Both the position numbers and the translations under genes were made by a program. A DNA stretch of 19,368 bases, from positions 1-19,368 of the forward strand of contig CAYMEW010000050.1 of the NCBI GenBank assembly GCA_964389755.1. Reading direction: 5' to 3'. Shown here in pieces: positions 8,312 to 14,963 of the stretch (position 1 is the first letter of the stretch; every line of letters begins with the position of its first letter). The notes under the pieces are model-generated. The model saw nothing but the letters and a program-made list of their open reading frames with translations. It was not told where the DNA came from and searched no databases. Origin of the DNA: JBBSUQ01 sp964389755 (GTDB lineage Bacteria; Bacteroidota; Bacteroidia; Flavobacteriales_D; Crocinitomicaceae).

Positions 8312-9379
8312 CTATCCGTTTGTTCGTGTAAATTCTTTCATAAGGTCCACCAGTACCTGTACGCTGCTCAGCGGAAGCGCATTGTACATGGACGCGCGGT
8401 ATCCGCCCACGGAACGGTGTCCGTTCAGCCCGACGATACCTGCTTCTTTCCACAGCGCGTCGAAAGCATCTTTTTTACTTTCGTCGGTCAGCAGGAATGT
8501 AATGTTCATTTCCGAGCGGTCTTCTTTTTCCGTTGCACCTTTGAAGAGCGGGTTTGAATCGATCTCGTTGTACAACAACGCTGCTTTTTCCCGGTTGAGT
8601 TCGGCCATCTTCGCAACTCCGCCTGTATTGAGCATGTGGCGCAGGTTCAGCATCGAAACATATACGGAGAATACCGGGGGCGTGTTCAGCATGGATTCTT
8701 TTTCAACCTGCTTCTGGAGATTCATATAGGTCGGCATAAACTTCGAAGTGGATTTTCCGAGGATCTCGTCCTTCACAATGTAGAGCGTCGCACCCGCAGG
8801 CCCGAGGTTCTTTTGAGCTCCGGCATAGATCAGGGCATGGTCTGCCACATTGATCTCACGACTGAAGATATCTGAAGACATATCGCATACGAGCGGAAGA
8901 TCGGTTTGAGGTGCCTTTTTAAACTGAGTTCCGTAAATCGTGTTGTTTGATGTATAATGGATGTAATCCACATCGGTCGGAATGCTGTAGTCCTTCGGAA
9001 TATAGGTAAAGTTACGATCTTCCGAAGACGCGAATACGTTCACGTCCACACCGACTTTACCTGCTTCGCGAATAGCGCCGGAAGCCCAGGTTCCCGTGTT
9101 AATGTATCCCGCCTTTTGAGTATCACGCATCATGTTCAGCGCAGTGATCGTAAATCCGAGTGTAGCTCCTCCCTGCAAAAACAGTACAGAATAACCGGAC
9201 GGTACGTTCAGAGCCTTTTTGGTAAGTTCCATCGCTTCTTCCATAACCGCAACAAAGTCTTTGTGACGGTGAGAAACTTCCAGGATCGAAAGTCCGTTGA
9301 AATCAAGAATGGCATCCGCTGCCTGTTTAAAAACGTCCTGTGGTAAAATGCAGGGACCTGCGCCGAAATTGTGTTTCAT
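8312..9379 (-). CDS. serC: Phosphoserine aminotransferase
   Basis: 355 aa, normal length. PLP-dependent class V aminotransferase that converts 3-phosphohydroxypyruvate and glutamate to phosphoserine and 2-oxoglutarate; it can also serve pyridoxal phosphate synthesis in organisms with the DXP-dependent route. It starts MKHNFGAGPCILP (family hallmark), followed by LEVSHRHKDF, FLQGGATLGF, and Lys190 in YAGAQKNLGPAG, the PLP lysine (E. coli SerC Lys198). The end carries GHRSVGGYRASMYNALP, the substrate-binding C-terminal motif. First gene of the operon serC-serA-DUF1015-yggS. A promoter of the Bacteroidota type lies about 34 bases upstream. Confidence 0.96.
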   Translation of the reverse strand: MKHNFGAGPCILPQDVFKQAADAILDFNGLSILEVSHRHKDFVAVMEEAMELTKKALNVPSGYSVLFLQGGATLGFTITALNMMRDTQKAGYINTGTWASGAIREAGKVGVDVNVFASSEDRNFTYIPKDYSIPTDVDYIHYTSNNTIYGTQFKKAPQTDLPLVCDMSSDIFSREINVADHALIYAGAQKNLGPAGATLYIVKDEILGKSTSKFMPTYMNLQKQVEKESMLNTPPVFSVYVSMLNLRHMLNTGGVAKMAELNREKAALLYNEIDSNPLFKGATEKEDRSEMNITFLLTDESKKDAFDALWKEAGIVGLNGHRSVGGYRASMYNALPLSSVQVLVDLMKEFTRTNG

Positions 9380-9412
9380 GAGTGTGTTTTTTTAAGTACG
9401 AAATACTGTCTA

Positions 9413-9442
9413 CAAATTTGATAAATTCTGCCATACTGACAA
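9413..9442 (-). promoter_or_regulatory. Promoter of the serC operon
   Basis: On the minus strand TTG (9442-9440), exactly 19 bases, then CAAATTTG (9420-9413), one base off the Bacteroidota -7 consensus TAnnTTTG. Expected transcript start is near 9406, giving a leader of roughly 25 bases before the serC ATG. The -7 box is itself an 8-bp palindrome. Confidence 0.5.
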
Positions 9443-9482
9443 TAAAAGCAGCCGGCTTTTTGTGATTTCTTAAACATTTGAT

Positions 9483-9516
9483 AAAAAAAAGAGGCTCTTC
9501 GAATTACGAGAGCCTC
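9483..9516 (-). terminator. Intrinsic terminator behind the bTHX gene
   Basis: GAGGCTCT (9491-9498) pairs with AGAGCCTC (9509-9516). On the minus strand the stem is followed by eight T residues (complement of 9483-9490). It isolates the bTHX transcript from the serC promoter. Confidence 0.85.
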
Positions 9517-9545
9517 CAGGATGTCTATGCATACTGAAAACAACC

Positions 9546-9815
9546 TTACTCGGTTGCATCTTCTTTTTTGGTCGCTTTCTTAGCGGCTGGCTTTTTAGCT
9601 GCGGGCTTTTTCTCAGCCGTTGCTTTTGCCGTGGAAGCCTTGGCAGTTGTCTTTTTCGCAGCCGGTTTCTTAGCCGCTGGTTTTTCACCCGAAGCAGTAG
9701 CGCCCGAAGTGTTCGAAGGGGATGGGGAAGGTTGGTTTTTCTTTTTTGGTCGGGTAACGCCATGTGATCCGATAATGCGTTTACCTTTTGCGGTCTTGCG
9801 GTCTCCTTTTCCCAT
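9546..9815 (-). CDS. Small-subunit ribosomal protein bTHX with histone H1-like C-terminal tail
   Basis: 89 aa. Residues 1-26 match the bTHX (Thx) family: MGKGDRKTAKGK, then GSHGVTRPKKK. In Thermus this tiny basic peptide sits in the head of the 30S subunit and stabilises rRNA. Residues 27-44 are a Ser/Pro/Thr/Gly linker. Residues 45-84 are a Lys/Ala/Pro/Thr tail with the unit KPAAKKPAAKK at 45-55, repeated at 70-80, ending in acidic EDATE. The tail resembles eukaryotic H1 and bacterial H1-like proteins and is probably disordered and nucleic-acid binding. The gene follows trmH by 45 bases, with its own -7 box in front and a terminator behind. A standalone H1-like protein is the alternative reading, but the N-terminus favours bTHX. 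Confidence 0.8.
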   Translation of the reverse strand: MGKGDRKTAKGKRIIGSHGVTRPKKKNQPSPSPSNTSGATASGEKPAAKKPAAKKTTAKASTAKATAEKKPAAKKPAAKKATKKEDATE

Positions 9816-9852
9816 AATGAATATTTTTTGGTTGTGAAAAAAAATTGTTTTA

Positions 9853-9860
9853 CAAATATA
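9853..9860 (-). promoter_or_regulatory. -7 promoter box for bTHX
   Basis: TATATTTG on the minus strand is an exact match to TAnnTTTG, directly after the trmH stop codon and 38 bases before the bTHX ATG. No clear TTG is visible 19-20 bases upstream, so the -33 part is weak. The leader is very A/T-rich, as is usual for ribosomal genes in this phylum. Confidence 0.45.
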
Positions 9861-10541
9861 TTATTCTTTTTGGATCAGCCGCCTTCGTAGCTCGTTTTCA
9901 AGCTTTTTTCCTTCCCGCACAATGGAAGCGCACCAATCCAGTTTTAAACGGGTCTGCGCATCTTCTCCGAGCAACCAGTCCTGATCGCTTAGCTCGAGTC
10001 TTCTACGGATTGTGTTCATTACCAGTGCTACTGACACGGATATGTTAAAGCTTTCCGTGAAGCCGTACATCGGGATGCGCACCAGTTCGTCGGCTTCCTG
10101 CTCGACGGTTTCGGAGATTCCGTTGAACTCGGTTCCGAATACAAAGGCAAGCGGCCGGTCGATGGGAAGGTCGTGGATCGTCTGCCCGGTGTGCGGTGTT
10201 GTACCTACAATGCGGTAGCCTTTGGATTTTAAGCTGGTCAGGCATTCCAGGGTCGGGTTCTCGCCGTCTGTGTACTGGATCATATCCACCCAGCGACCGG
10301 CACCGCGTGCAATATCACGTTGGATCTTGTATTCATGGTGCTTCTCGATCACGTGCAGGTGCCTCAGTCCAAAACAGTCGCAGCTTCGCAATACGGCACT
10401 GGCATTGTGTTCCTGCCGCACGTTTTCAACGACCACTGTCATGTAATCGGTGCGAGCGGCGGCTATGCGTTCGAACAGTTCCACCTTTTCCGGGGTGATG
10501 ATCTCGTAAAATGCCTCCAGGACTTCTTTGTCACTGATCAT
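9861..10541 (-). CDS. trmH: TrmH-type SPOUT RNA 2'-O-methyltransferase
   Basis: 226 aa. Most likely tRNA (Gm18) 2'-O-methyltransferase, which methylates G18 in the D-loop using S-adenosylmethionine. The three SPOUT motifs are visible: motif 1 ENVRQEHNASAVLRSCD with Asn46 and Arg52 (matching the catalytic Asn35/Arg41 of Thermus TrmH), motif 2 AFVFGTEFNGIS, and motif 3 IPMYGFTESFNISVSVAL, which form the trefoil-knot cofactor site. There is an N-terminal extension of about 30 residues and a basic C-terminal helix ending RRRLIQKE, as in TrmH proteins that bind tRNA broadly. It lacks the L30e-like N-terminal domain of RlmB, which argues against the 23S rRNA enzyme. Located between hup (terminator between) and bTHX. 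Substrate choice within the SpoU family is inferred. Confidence 0.85.
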   Translation of the reverse strand: MISDKEVLEAFYEIITPEKVELFERIAAARTDYMTVVVENVRQEHNASAVLRSCDCFGLRHLHVIEKHHEYKIQRDIARGAGRWVDMIQYTDGENPTLECLTSLKSKGYRIVGTTPHTGQTIHDLPIDRPLAFVFGTEFNGISETVEQEADELVRIPMYGFTESFNISVSVALVMNTIRRRLELSDQDWLLGEDAQTRLKLDWCASIVREGKKLENELRRRLIQKE

Positions 10542-10552
10542 AAGCGGGAATT

Positions 10553-10581
10553 AAAAAAGGGAACCGAATCGATTCCCTTTT
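10553..10581 (-). terminator. Intrinsic terminator behind hup
   Basis: AAAAGGGAA (10555-10563) pairs with TTCCCTTTT (10573-10581) around a 9-base loop. On the minus strand the stem runs into T residues (complement of 10553-10558). It sits between hup and trmH. Confidence 0.75.
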
Positions 10582-10601
10582 GAAATAAAGTGTACTAACA
10601 A

Positions 10602-10874
10602 TTAGTTTACTTTCGAAGAAAGATCAGCTCCTGCTTTGAAACGTACCACGTTTTTAGCGGAGATTTTAATTTCTTTACCAGTTTGCGGGTTACGCCCTGT
10701 GCGCGCAGCTCTTTTTGAAACGGAAAAAGATCCGAACCCAACCAGTGAAATACGGTCTCCTTTTTTGAGTGCTTTTGTTGTTGCATCAACAAATCCGTCC
10801 AGTGCTTTTTTAGCATCTGCCTTTGACAATCCCGCTTCAGATGCAATTGCATCAATCAATTCAGCTTTGTTCAT
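10602..10874 (-). CDS. hup: HU-family nucleoid DNA-binding protein
   Basis: 90 aa, the standard HU length. A dimeric DNA-bending protein that compacts the nucleoid. Start MNKAELIDAIA, the helical half with KADAKKALDGF, the hinge GDRISLVGFGSFSV, and the flexible DNA-binding arm RAARTGRNPQTGKEI containing the conserved Pro63 that intercalates in the minor groove. No extension or insertion. Probably monocistronic: a near-consensus promoter lies upstream and a strong terminator directly follows. The close relative IHF is less likely, since the sequence is the plain HU type and no partner subunit is nearby. Confidence 0.95.
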   Translation of the reverse strand: MNKAELIDAIASEAGLSKADAKKALDGFVDATTKALKKGDRISLVGFGSFSVSKRAARTGRNPQTGKEIKISAKNVVRFKAGADLSSKVN

Positions 10875-10914
10875 AGTTCTGGTTTTTTAGAATGTTTGTA
10901 AATAAATATCTCAG

Positions 10915-10944
10915 CAAATATATTGTAATATCTAAGCCCTGCAA
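10915..10944 (-). promoter_or_regulatory. Promoter of hup (near-consensus Bacteroidota type)
   Basis: On the minus strand TTG (10944-10942), 19 bases, TATATTTG (10922-10915). Both boxes and the spacing match the primary sigma factor consensus of Bacteroidota. Expected start near 10908, giving a leader of about 34 bases. Confidence 0.75.
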
Positions 10945-11076
10945 GGTTTTTAGAAAAAAAAAGTCCTTTTTTGTGGAAAAATGTACCCGATTGTTCATAA
11001 ATGCCTGTATTGTACGGCTGCAAAAGGCTTTTCGACGAACGTTTATATTTGATCGATTAACAAATAAGTCTTTGAT

Positions 11077-11835
11077 TTACTTGAAGTTTTCGAATGCACC
11101 CAGCCCGAAAAGCGCAAAATCGTATTTCACGGGGTCTTTTTCGTCAAATGCACGCAAAGCTGCCATTAATTCTTCCAGGGCTTTCCAGTCATTTTGCGTA
11201 CGCGTAAGCAATCCGAGCCTTCGTGCATTGTTTCCGGTGTGAACGTCCAGCGGGAGGTACAGTTCGGATGACGGGATATCCCAGATGCCGAAGTCAACGC
11301 CACGGGTAGCCGGCCTGCTCATCCAGCGCAGAAACATGTTGAGCCGCTTGGCCGCCGAATTGCGCAACGGATCGCTAATGTGTTTCAGGCTGCGATGCCC
11401 CGCCTCCTGTCCGATGAACAGTTCCCGGAAACGGACAATACGTCCTTTAACACCCGGAATGTCGGGGTGGGGACCGAAGGCCTGCTCCGGACCGCCGTTT
11501 GCATACAGACGCTTAAGTGAGCGAAAAAAGAAATCAAGGTCCACGCTGTTGAAGGTGCGGTGTACGAATTGCAGGTCTTGCTGAAGGTCCTGGCCGTATG
11601 CCGTCACGAACGCGTAGGGATCCTGCTGCATGATCGTAAGCAGTTTTTCGCCACTCTTGATAATGCTCGTGCGATTTCCCCAGGCAATGGTGGCCATTAG
11701 CAACCCCACGATCTCAATATCTTCTTTTCGGGTAAAGCGGTGTACAAGTTGGATCGGGTCGCTCTCGATAAAGCGCGGATGCTCGTATTCTGCCGCCTTG
11801 AAGTCCAGGAATTCCCGGAGTTCGTCTCCTGTCAT
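11077..11835 (-). CDS. TIGR02757 (DUF2400) family protein of unknown function
   Basis: 252 aa, about the usual length. The family has no established function. Visible marks: an N-terminal FIESDPIQLVHRF stretch, a helical IVGLLMATIAWGNRTSI near residue 42, a basic middle (RLNMFLRWMSR), and a conserved C-terminal block DVHTGNNARRLGLL followed by DPVKYDFALFGLGA. The last part, with an Asp in a basic helical context, loosely recalls the helix-hairpin-helix DNA glycosylase fold; that is an impression, not a result. No signal peptide or membrane segments. Its ATG overlaps the lolD stop (ATGA at 11832-11835), so it is translated with lolD as the last gene of the ribBA operon. No terminator is obvious in the 200 A/T-rich bases after it. 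Confidence 0.85.
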   Translation of the reverse strand: MTGDELREFLDFKAAEYEHPRFIESDPIQLVHRFTRKEDIEIVGLLMATIAWGNRTSIIKSGEKLLTIMQQDPYAFVTAYGQDLQQDLQFVHRTFNSVDLDFFFRSLKRLYANGGPEQAFGPHPDIPGVKGRIVRFRELFIGQEAGHRSLKHISDPLRNSAAKRLNMFLRWMSRPATRGVDFGIWDIPSSELYLPLDVHTGNNARRLGLLTRTQNDWKALEELMAALRAFDEKDPVKYDFALFGLGAFENFK

Positions 11836-12491
11836 AGGTTCTGAACGAGTTGCCCGTCACTCATGGCAATGGTACGGTCAGCCATGCCGGCAAGTTCCGG
11901 GTTGTGGGTCACGATGACAAAGGTCTGATCGAGCTCCTCACGCAGTTCAAAGAAAAGTTTATGCATTTCGGCGGAGTTCCGCGAATCGAGGTTGCCTGTC
12001 GGCTCGTCCGCAAATACGACTTTCGGGGAATTGATGAGCGCCCGTGCCACAGCTACGCGTTGCTGTTCACCTCCGGATAGTTCGGAAGGTTTGTGCTCCA
12101 GGCGATGTCCCACGCCGAGCATTTCGAGCAGGCGACGCGCTTTTGAAGTCGCATCTTTCTGATTGTCGCCGTGTATCAGGGCAGGGAGCATGGCATTCTC
12201 AACGGCCGTAAATTCGGGCAAAAGCTGGTGAAACTGGAAGATGAAGCCGAGGTTCTCGTTCCGGAATTGCGAAAGTTTCCGGGAGTTGAGCCTGAACGGA
12301 TTTATCCCGTCAATCTCTAATTCACCGGAATCCGGTCGTTCCAGCGTGCCGAGTATCTGGAGCAGGGTTGTTTTTCCCGCACCGCTCGACCCGGTAATCG
12401 AAACGATCTCGCGCTTGTCCACGGACAGGTCGATGCCTTTCAGTACGGGAAGGCCGTCGTATGTTTTCTGGATTCCGGTGGCACGCAGCAT
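11832..12491 (-). CDS. lolD: LolD-type ABC transporter ATP-binding protein
   Basis: 219 aa. ATPase subunit of a MacB/LolD-class transporter; LolD with LolC/E extracts lipoproteins from the inner membrane and hands them to LolA. Walker A GSSGAGKT at 34-41 (Lys40), Q-loop FIFQFHQLLPEFTA, signature LSGGEQQR at 138-145, Walker B VVFADEPTGNLD with catalytic Glu163, and the switch His in VTHNPE. No permease gene is in the window, so its membrane partner is elsewhere. The start shares one base with the ribBA stop (TAATG) and its stop overlaps the next gene, so the three are translationally coupled. Other substrates of the same ATPase subfamily (FtsE- or MacB-like) are possible; LolD is the best name by sequence type. 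Confidence 0.85.
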   Translation of the reverse strand: MLRATGIQKTYDGLPVLKGIDLSVDKREIVSITGSSGAGKTTLLQILGTLERPDSGELEIDGINPFRLNSRKLSQFRNENLGFIFQFHQLLPEFTAVENAMLPALIHGDNQKDATSKARRLLEMLGVGHRLEHKPSELSGGEQQRVAVARALINSPKVVFADEPTGNLDSRNSAEMHKLFFELREELDQTFVIVTHNPELAGMADRTIAMSDGQLVQNL

Positions 12492-13705
12492 TATTTACCG
12501 AGTTTTAGATCGTGTCCCATCTTGTCGCGCTTGGTGCGCAGATACAACTCGTTGTGCTCATTACTTTCGATCTCCAGCGGAAGTGTTTCCATGATCTCCA
12601 GGCCGTAACCGATCAGTCCCGAACGCTTCTTTGGGTTGTTCGAGAGCAAACGCATTTTGGTAATGCCGAGGTCGCGAATGATCTGGGCACCGATTCCGTA
12701 ATCGCGCTGATCGCCTTTAAAGCCGAGTTTGAGGTTCGCCTCCACGGTATCCAGGCCTTCTTCCTGTAGTTTGTATGCTTTCAGTTTGTTTACCAGACCG
12801 ATCCCGCGGCCTTCCTGGTTCATATAGATGATCGCACCTTTCCCGGCTTCTTCGATCATACGCATGGCTTCGTGAAGCTGCGGACCGCAGTCGCAACGGC
12901 ACGAACCGAAAATGTCGCCGGTGAGGCAGGAGGAATGTACACGCACCATCACGGGTTCTTCTGCTTCCCAGCTTCCCTTCGTCAGGGCGAGGTGCTCCTG
13001 CCCGTTGTTACGGTCGCGGTAAGCGTGTAACTGGAAAGATCCATATTCGGTCGGCATTTTCACATCCACGATCTTTTCGATGAGCGATTCGTGCTTAATG
13101 CGGTATTCGATCAGGTCTGCAATGGAAATGAGTTTCAGGTCGAACTTCTCGGCGATCTTTACCAGTTGCGGGAGACGTGCCATGGAACCGTCCTCGTTGA
13201 GGATTTCCACGAGAATTCCGGCGGGTTTGCATCCTGCCAGGCGTGCCAGGTCCACAGAGGCCTCCGTATGACCTGTTCTTCGTAATACACCGCCGTTCTT
13301 GGCTCGAAGCGGGAAAATATGCCCGGGCCGGCCGAGATCTTCGGGTTTCGTGACGTCATCAACGAGCGCTCCGATAGTCTTTGCGCGATCATGCACGCTA
13401 ATGCCGGTTGTACAACCGTGACCGATAAGATCTACGGAAACCGTAAACTGGGTTTCGTGAAGAACGGTGTTATTCGACACCATTAAATTTAGATCCAGCT
13501 CTTTACAGCGCTGTTCGGTTAGCGGGGCGCAAATGAGCCCGCGGCCGTGTGTGGCCATGAAGTTGATCATTTCGGGGGTCACCATTTCGGCGGCTGCGAT
13601 GAAATCTCCTTCGTTTTCCCGGTCCTCGTCGTCTACCACGATGATGACCTTGCCTTTTTTTATTTCTTCAATCGCTTCTTCGATTGTGTTTAGACGAACA
13701 TCCAT
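12491..13705 (-). CDS. ribBA: Bifunctional 3,4-dihydroxy-2-butanone-4-phosphate synthase / GTP cyclohydrolase II
   Basis: 404 aa from the ATG at 13703-13705 (MDVRLNTIEEA). The frame stays open upstream for 45 codons, but that stretch lacks family similarity and contains the promoter, so it was excluded. Domain 1 (about 1-205, RibB) makes dihydroxybutanone phosphate from ribulose 5-phosphate: DDEDRENEGDFI, THGRGLICAPL, HDRAKTI and RRTGHTEASVDL. Domain 2 (about 210-395, RibA) opens GTP: zinc cysteines Cys260, Cys271 and Cys273 in CLTGDIFGSCRCDCG, then NQEGRGIGL and RDYGIGAQI. Both active sites look intact. This supplies both precursors of riboflavin. First gene of the operon with lolD and TIGR02757. 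Confidence 0.96.
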   Translation of the reverse strand: MDVRLNTIEEAIEEIKKGKVIIVVDDEDRENEGDFIAAAEMVTPEMINFMATHGRGLICAPLTEQRCKELDLNLMVSNNTVLHETQFTVSVDLIGHGCTTGISVHDRAKTIGALVDDVTKPEDLGRPGHIFPLRAKNGGVLRRTGHTEASVDLARLAGCKPAGILVEILNEDGSMARLPQLVKIAEKFDLKLISIADLIEYRIKHESLIEKIVDVKMPTEYGSFQLHAYRDRNNGQEHLALTKGSWEAEEPVMVRVHSSCLTGDIFGSCRCDCGPQLHEAMRMIEEAGKGAIIYMNQEGRGIGLVNKLKAYKLQEEGLDTVEANLKLGFKGDQRDYGIGAQIIRDLGITKMRLLSNNPKKRSGLIGYGLEIMETLPLEIESNEHNELYLRTKRDKMGHDLKLGK

Positions 13706-13723
13706 GTGTTTGAAAATATGTTG

Positions 13724-13754
13724 CAAAATTACATTAAAGTACGCGGGCGGGCAA
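13724..13754 (-). promoter_or_regulatory. Promoter of the ribBA operon
   Basis: On the minus strand TTG (13754-13752), 20 bases, TAATTTTG (13731-13724), which fits the Bacteroidota consensus. The transcript would begin about 12 bases before the ribBA ATG, leaving no room for an FMN riboswitch; none is visible. Confidence 0.6.
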
Positions 13755-13781
13755 GCAAAAAAGGAATTAATGGGCGAACGT

Positions 13782-14963
13782 TTACCCGGCCAGGATGCCT
13801 GCCAGCAAAGCGGTCGTGTCTTCCCAGCGGTAATGCGCACGAATGTGCCGGCTTCCGCCTTCGGAGATCTGCCCGTACAGGTCTGTGTCGTTCAGGAGTT
13901 GCTCAATGCACCGGATAAAATCGTCCGCGCTGTCGGCAACCAGGATGGACCTGCCGTTTTCGGCGCCGATTGCGTTGTTGGCAAGACTGGTAGTCACACA
14001 GGGAACACCCAGTGCCATGGCTTCGAGTAATTTGTTCTGCTGCCCGGTACCGATCAGCATCGGGGCTACAAAAACCTTCCCGCGCAGGTAAGAGGTACGG
14101 ATGTCGTCAACCCAGCCGGTAAGTTCTGTCTTTTTATGGTGCTGGGCAATACGCACCACCGAGGGTGCCGGCGACGCTCCGGAGATCAGGAGTTTCCAGT
14201 CCGGGCGCTGCGAAAGGATCTCGTCTGAAAGAAAATGAACGGCTTCCACGTTCGGCGCGTAGCTCATATTGCCGACGAATACGAGGTCGTGGGTCTGTGA
14301 AACTGCCGGACGCTCGAAAAAACGCTGATCCACACCATTCGGAATACAACGGATATTCGCGCGATCGGGATGCATAATGTAATTGCGATCCTGGGCAGAA
14401 ATGATCGTGTGGTGCTCGAAATAATCGAAGACCTGCCGTTCGTATTGCCGGAGGCGTTGGGTTTCCTGCCGGAACAACCAGCGACTGTAAAAAGGAGCCT
14501 TCGCAATCCGGCGTTCCATGCCCTTCGAAAGCGCATCCATGTAATCGAGCGTCTTCGGACACTGGTGGTGATTCTTGACGTATTCGCTTACGCGAATGAG
14601 TTGACAGTAAATATGGTCCGGCCCTATCGCGCGTATTAAGCGGTCGGTCTTTTTACGGATCTGTGGACTGTAAAAGTAACCGGTCTGAAACGGGCGTTTG
14701 GAAAACAAACGGGCCAGTAAGCGCATAGCAATTCCGGCACGGTGAAGCCTGAAAATATGAATTTCGGAACAATAGGGGGCAAGCGCCTGCCGTTCTTCCG
14801 GGCTGACCTCCCGGTCCGAAACCGTGATCAGGTAGATGTCGAATTCCCCGGACAGGTGAACGAGTTGATGGAATGCACGCAGTTTGTCACCCTTTTCAAG
14901 CGGATATGGAAAGCGCGAAAGGAATACGACCAGTTTTTTACGGTTGCCGGGAATATGTGTCAC
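13782..14963 (-). CDS. Glycosyltransferase, GT4 (group 1) family
   Basis: 393 aa. Two Rossmann-like halves (GT-B fold): the N-terminal half begins LVVFLSRFPYPLEKGDKLR, a glycine/basic loop typical of GT4 proteins related to the TIGR03087 group; the C-terminal half carries NGVD near residue 213, LVFVGNMSYAPN, and the nucleotide-sugar block QNKLLEAMALGVPCVTT with Glu314 in the EX7E-type position. It likely adds a sugar from a nucleotide donor to a cell-surface lipid or polysaccharide; donor and acceptor are unknown. No membrane segment, so it acts at the inner face of the inner membrane. It starts with GTG at 14961-14963, inside the end of the upstream glycosyltransferase gene (26-base overlap); no nearby ATG offers a better start. 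Confidence 0.85.
   Translation of the reverse strand: MTHIPGNRKKLVVFLSRFPYPLEKGDKLRAFHQLVHLSGEFDIYLITVSDREVSPEERQALAPYCSEIHIFRLHRAGIAMRLLARLFSKRPFQTGYFYSPQIRKKTDRLIRAIGPDHIYCQLIRVSEYVKNHHQCPKTLDYMDALSKGMERRIAKAPFYSRWLFRQETQRLRQYERQVFDYFEHHTIISAQDRNYIMHPDRANIRCIPNGVDQRFFERPAVSQTHDLVFVGNMSYAPNVEAVHFLSDEILSQRPDWKLLISGASPAPSVVRIAQHHKKTELTGWVDDIRTSYLRGKVFVAPMLIGTGQQNKLLEAMALGVPCVTTSLANNAIGAENGRSILVADSADDFIRCIEQLLNDTDLYGQISEGGSRHIRAHYRWEDTTALLAGILAG

Noticed and set aside
7911..8729. 272-codon open frame on the plus strand
   Set aside because: Antisense across the serA/serC junction; Ser/Cys-rich translation typical of a shadow frame, no motifs.
9470..9763. 97-codon Arg/Leu/Gln-rich frame on the minus strand
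   Set aside because: Frame-shifted reading of the Lys/Ala repeats of the bTHX tail; it also runs through the terminator.
13706..13781. FMN riboswitch before ribBA
   Set aside because: The gap is 76 bases and the predicted leader about 12 bases, too short for an RFN element, and its conserved blocks are absent.
13706..13840. 45-residue N-terminal extension of RibBA
   Set aside because: Unlike the family, rich in Pro/Cys/Trp, and overlaps the promoter and the end of the next gene; ATG at 13705 gives a normal RibBA.
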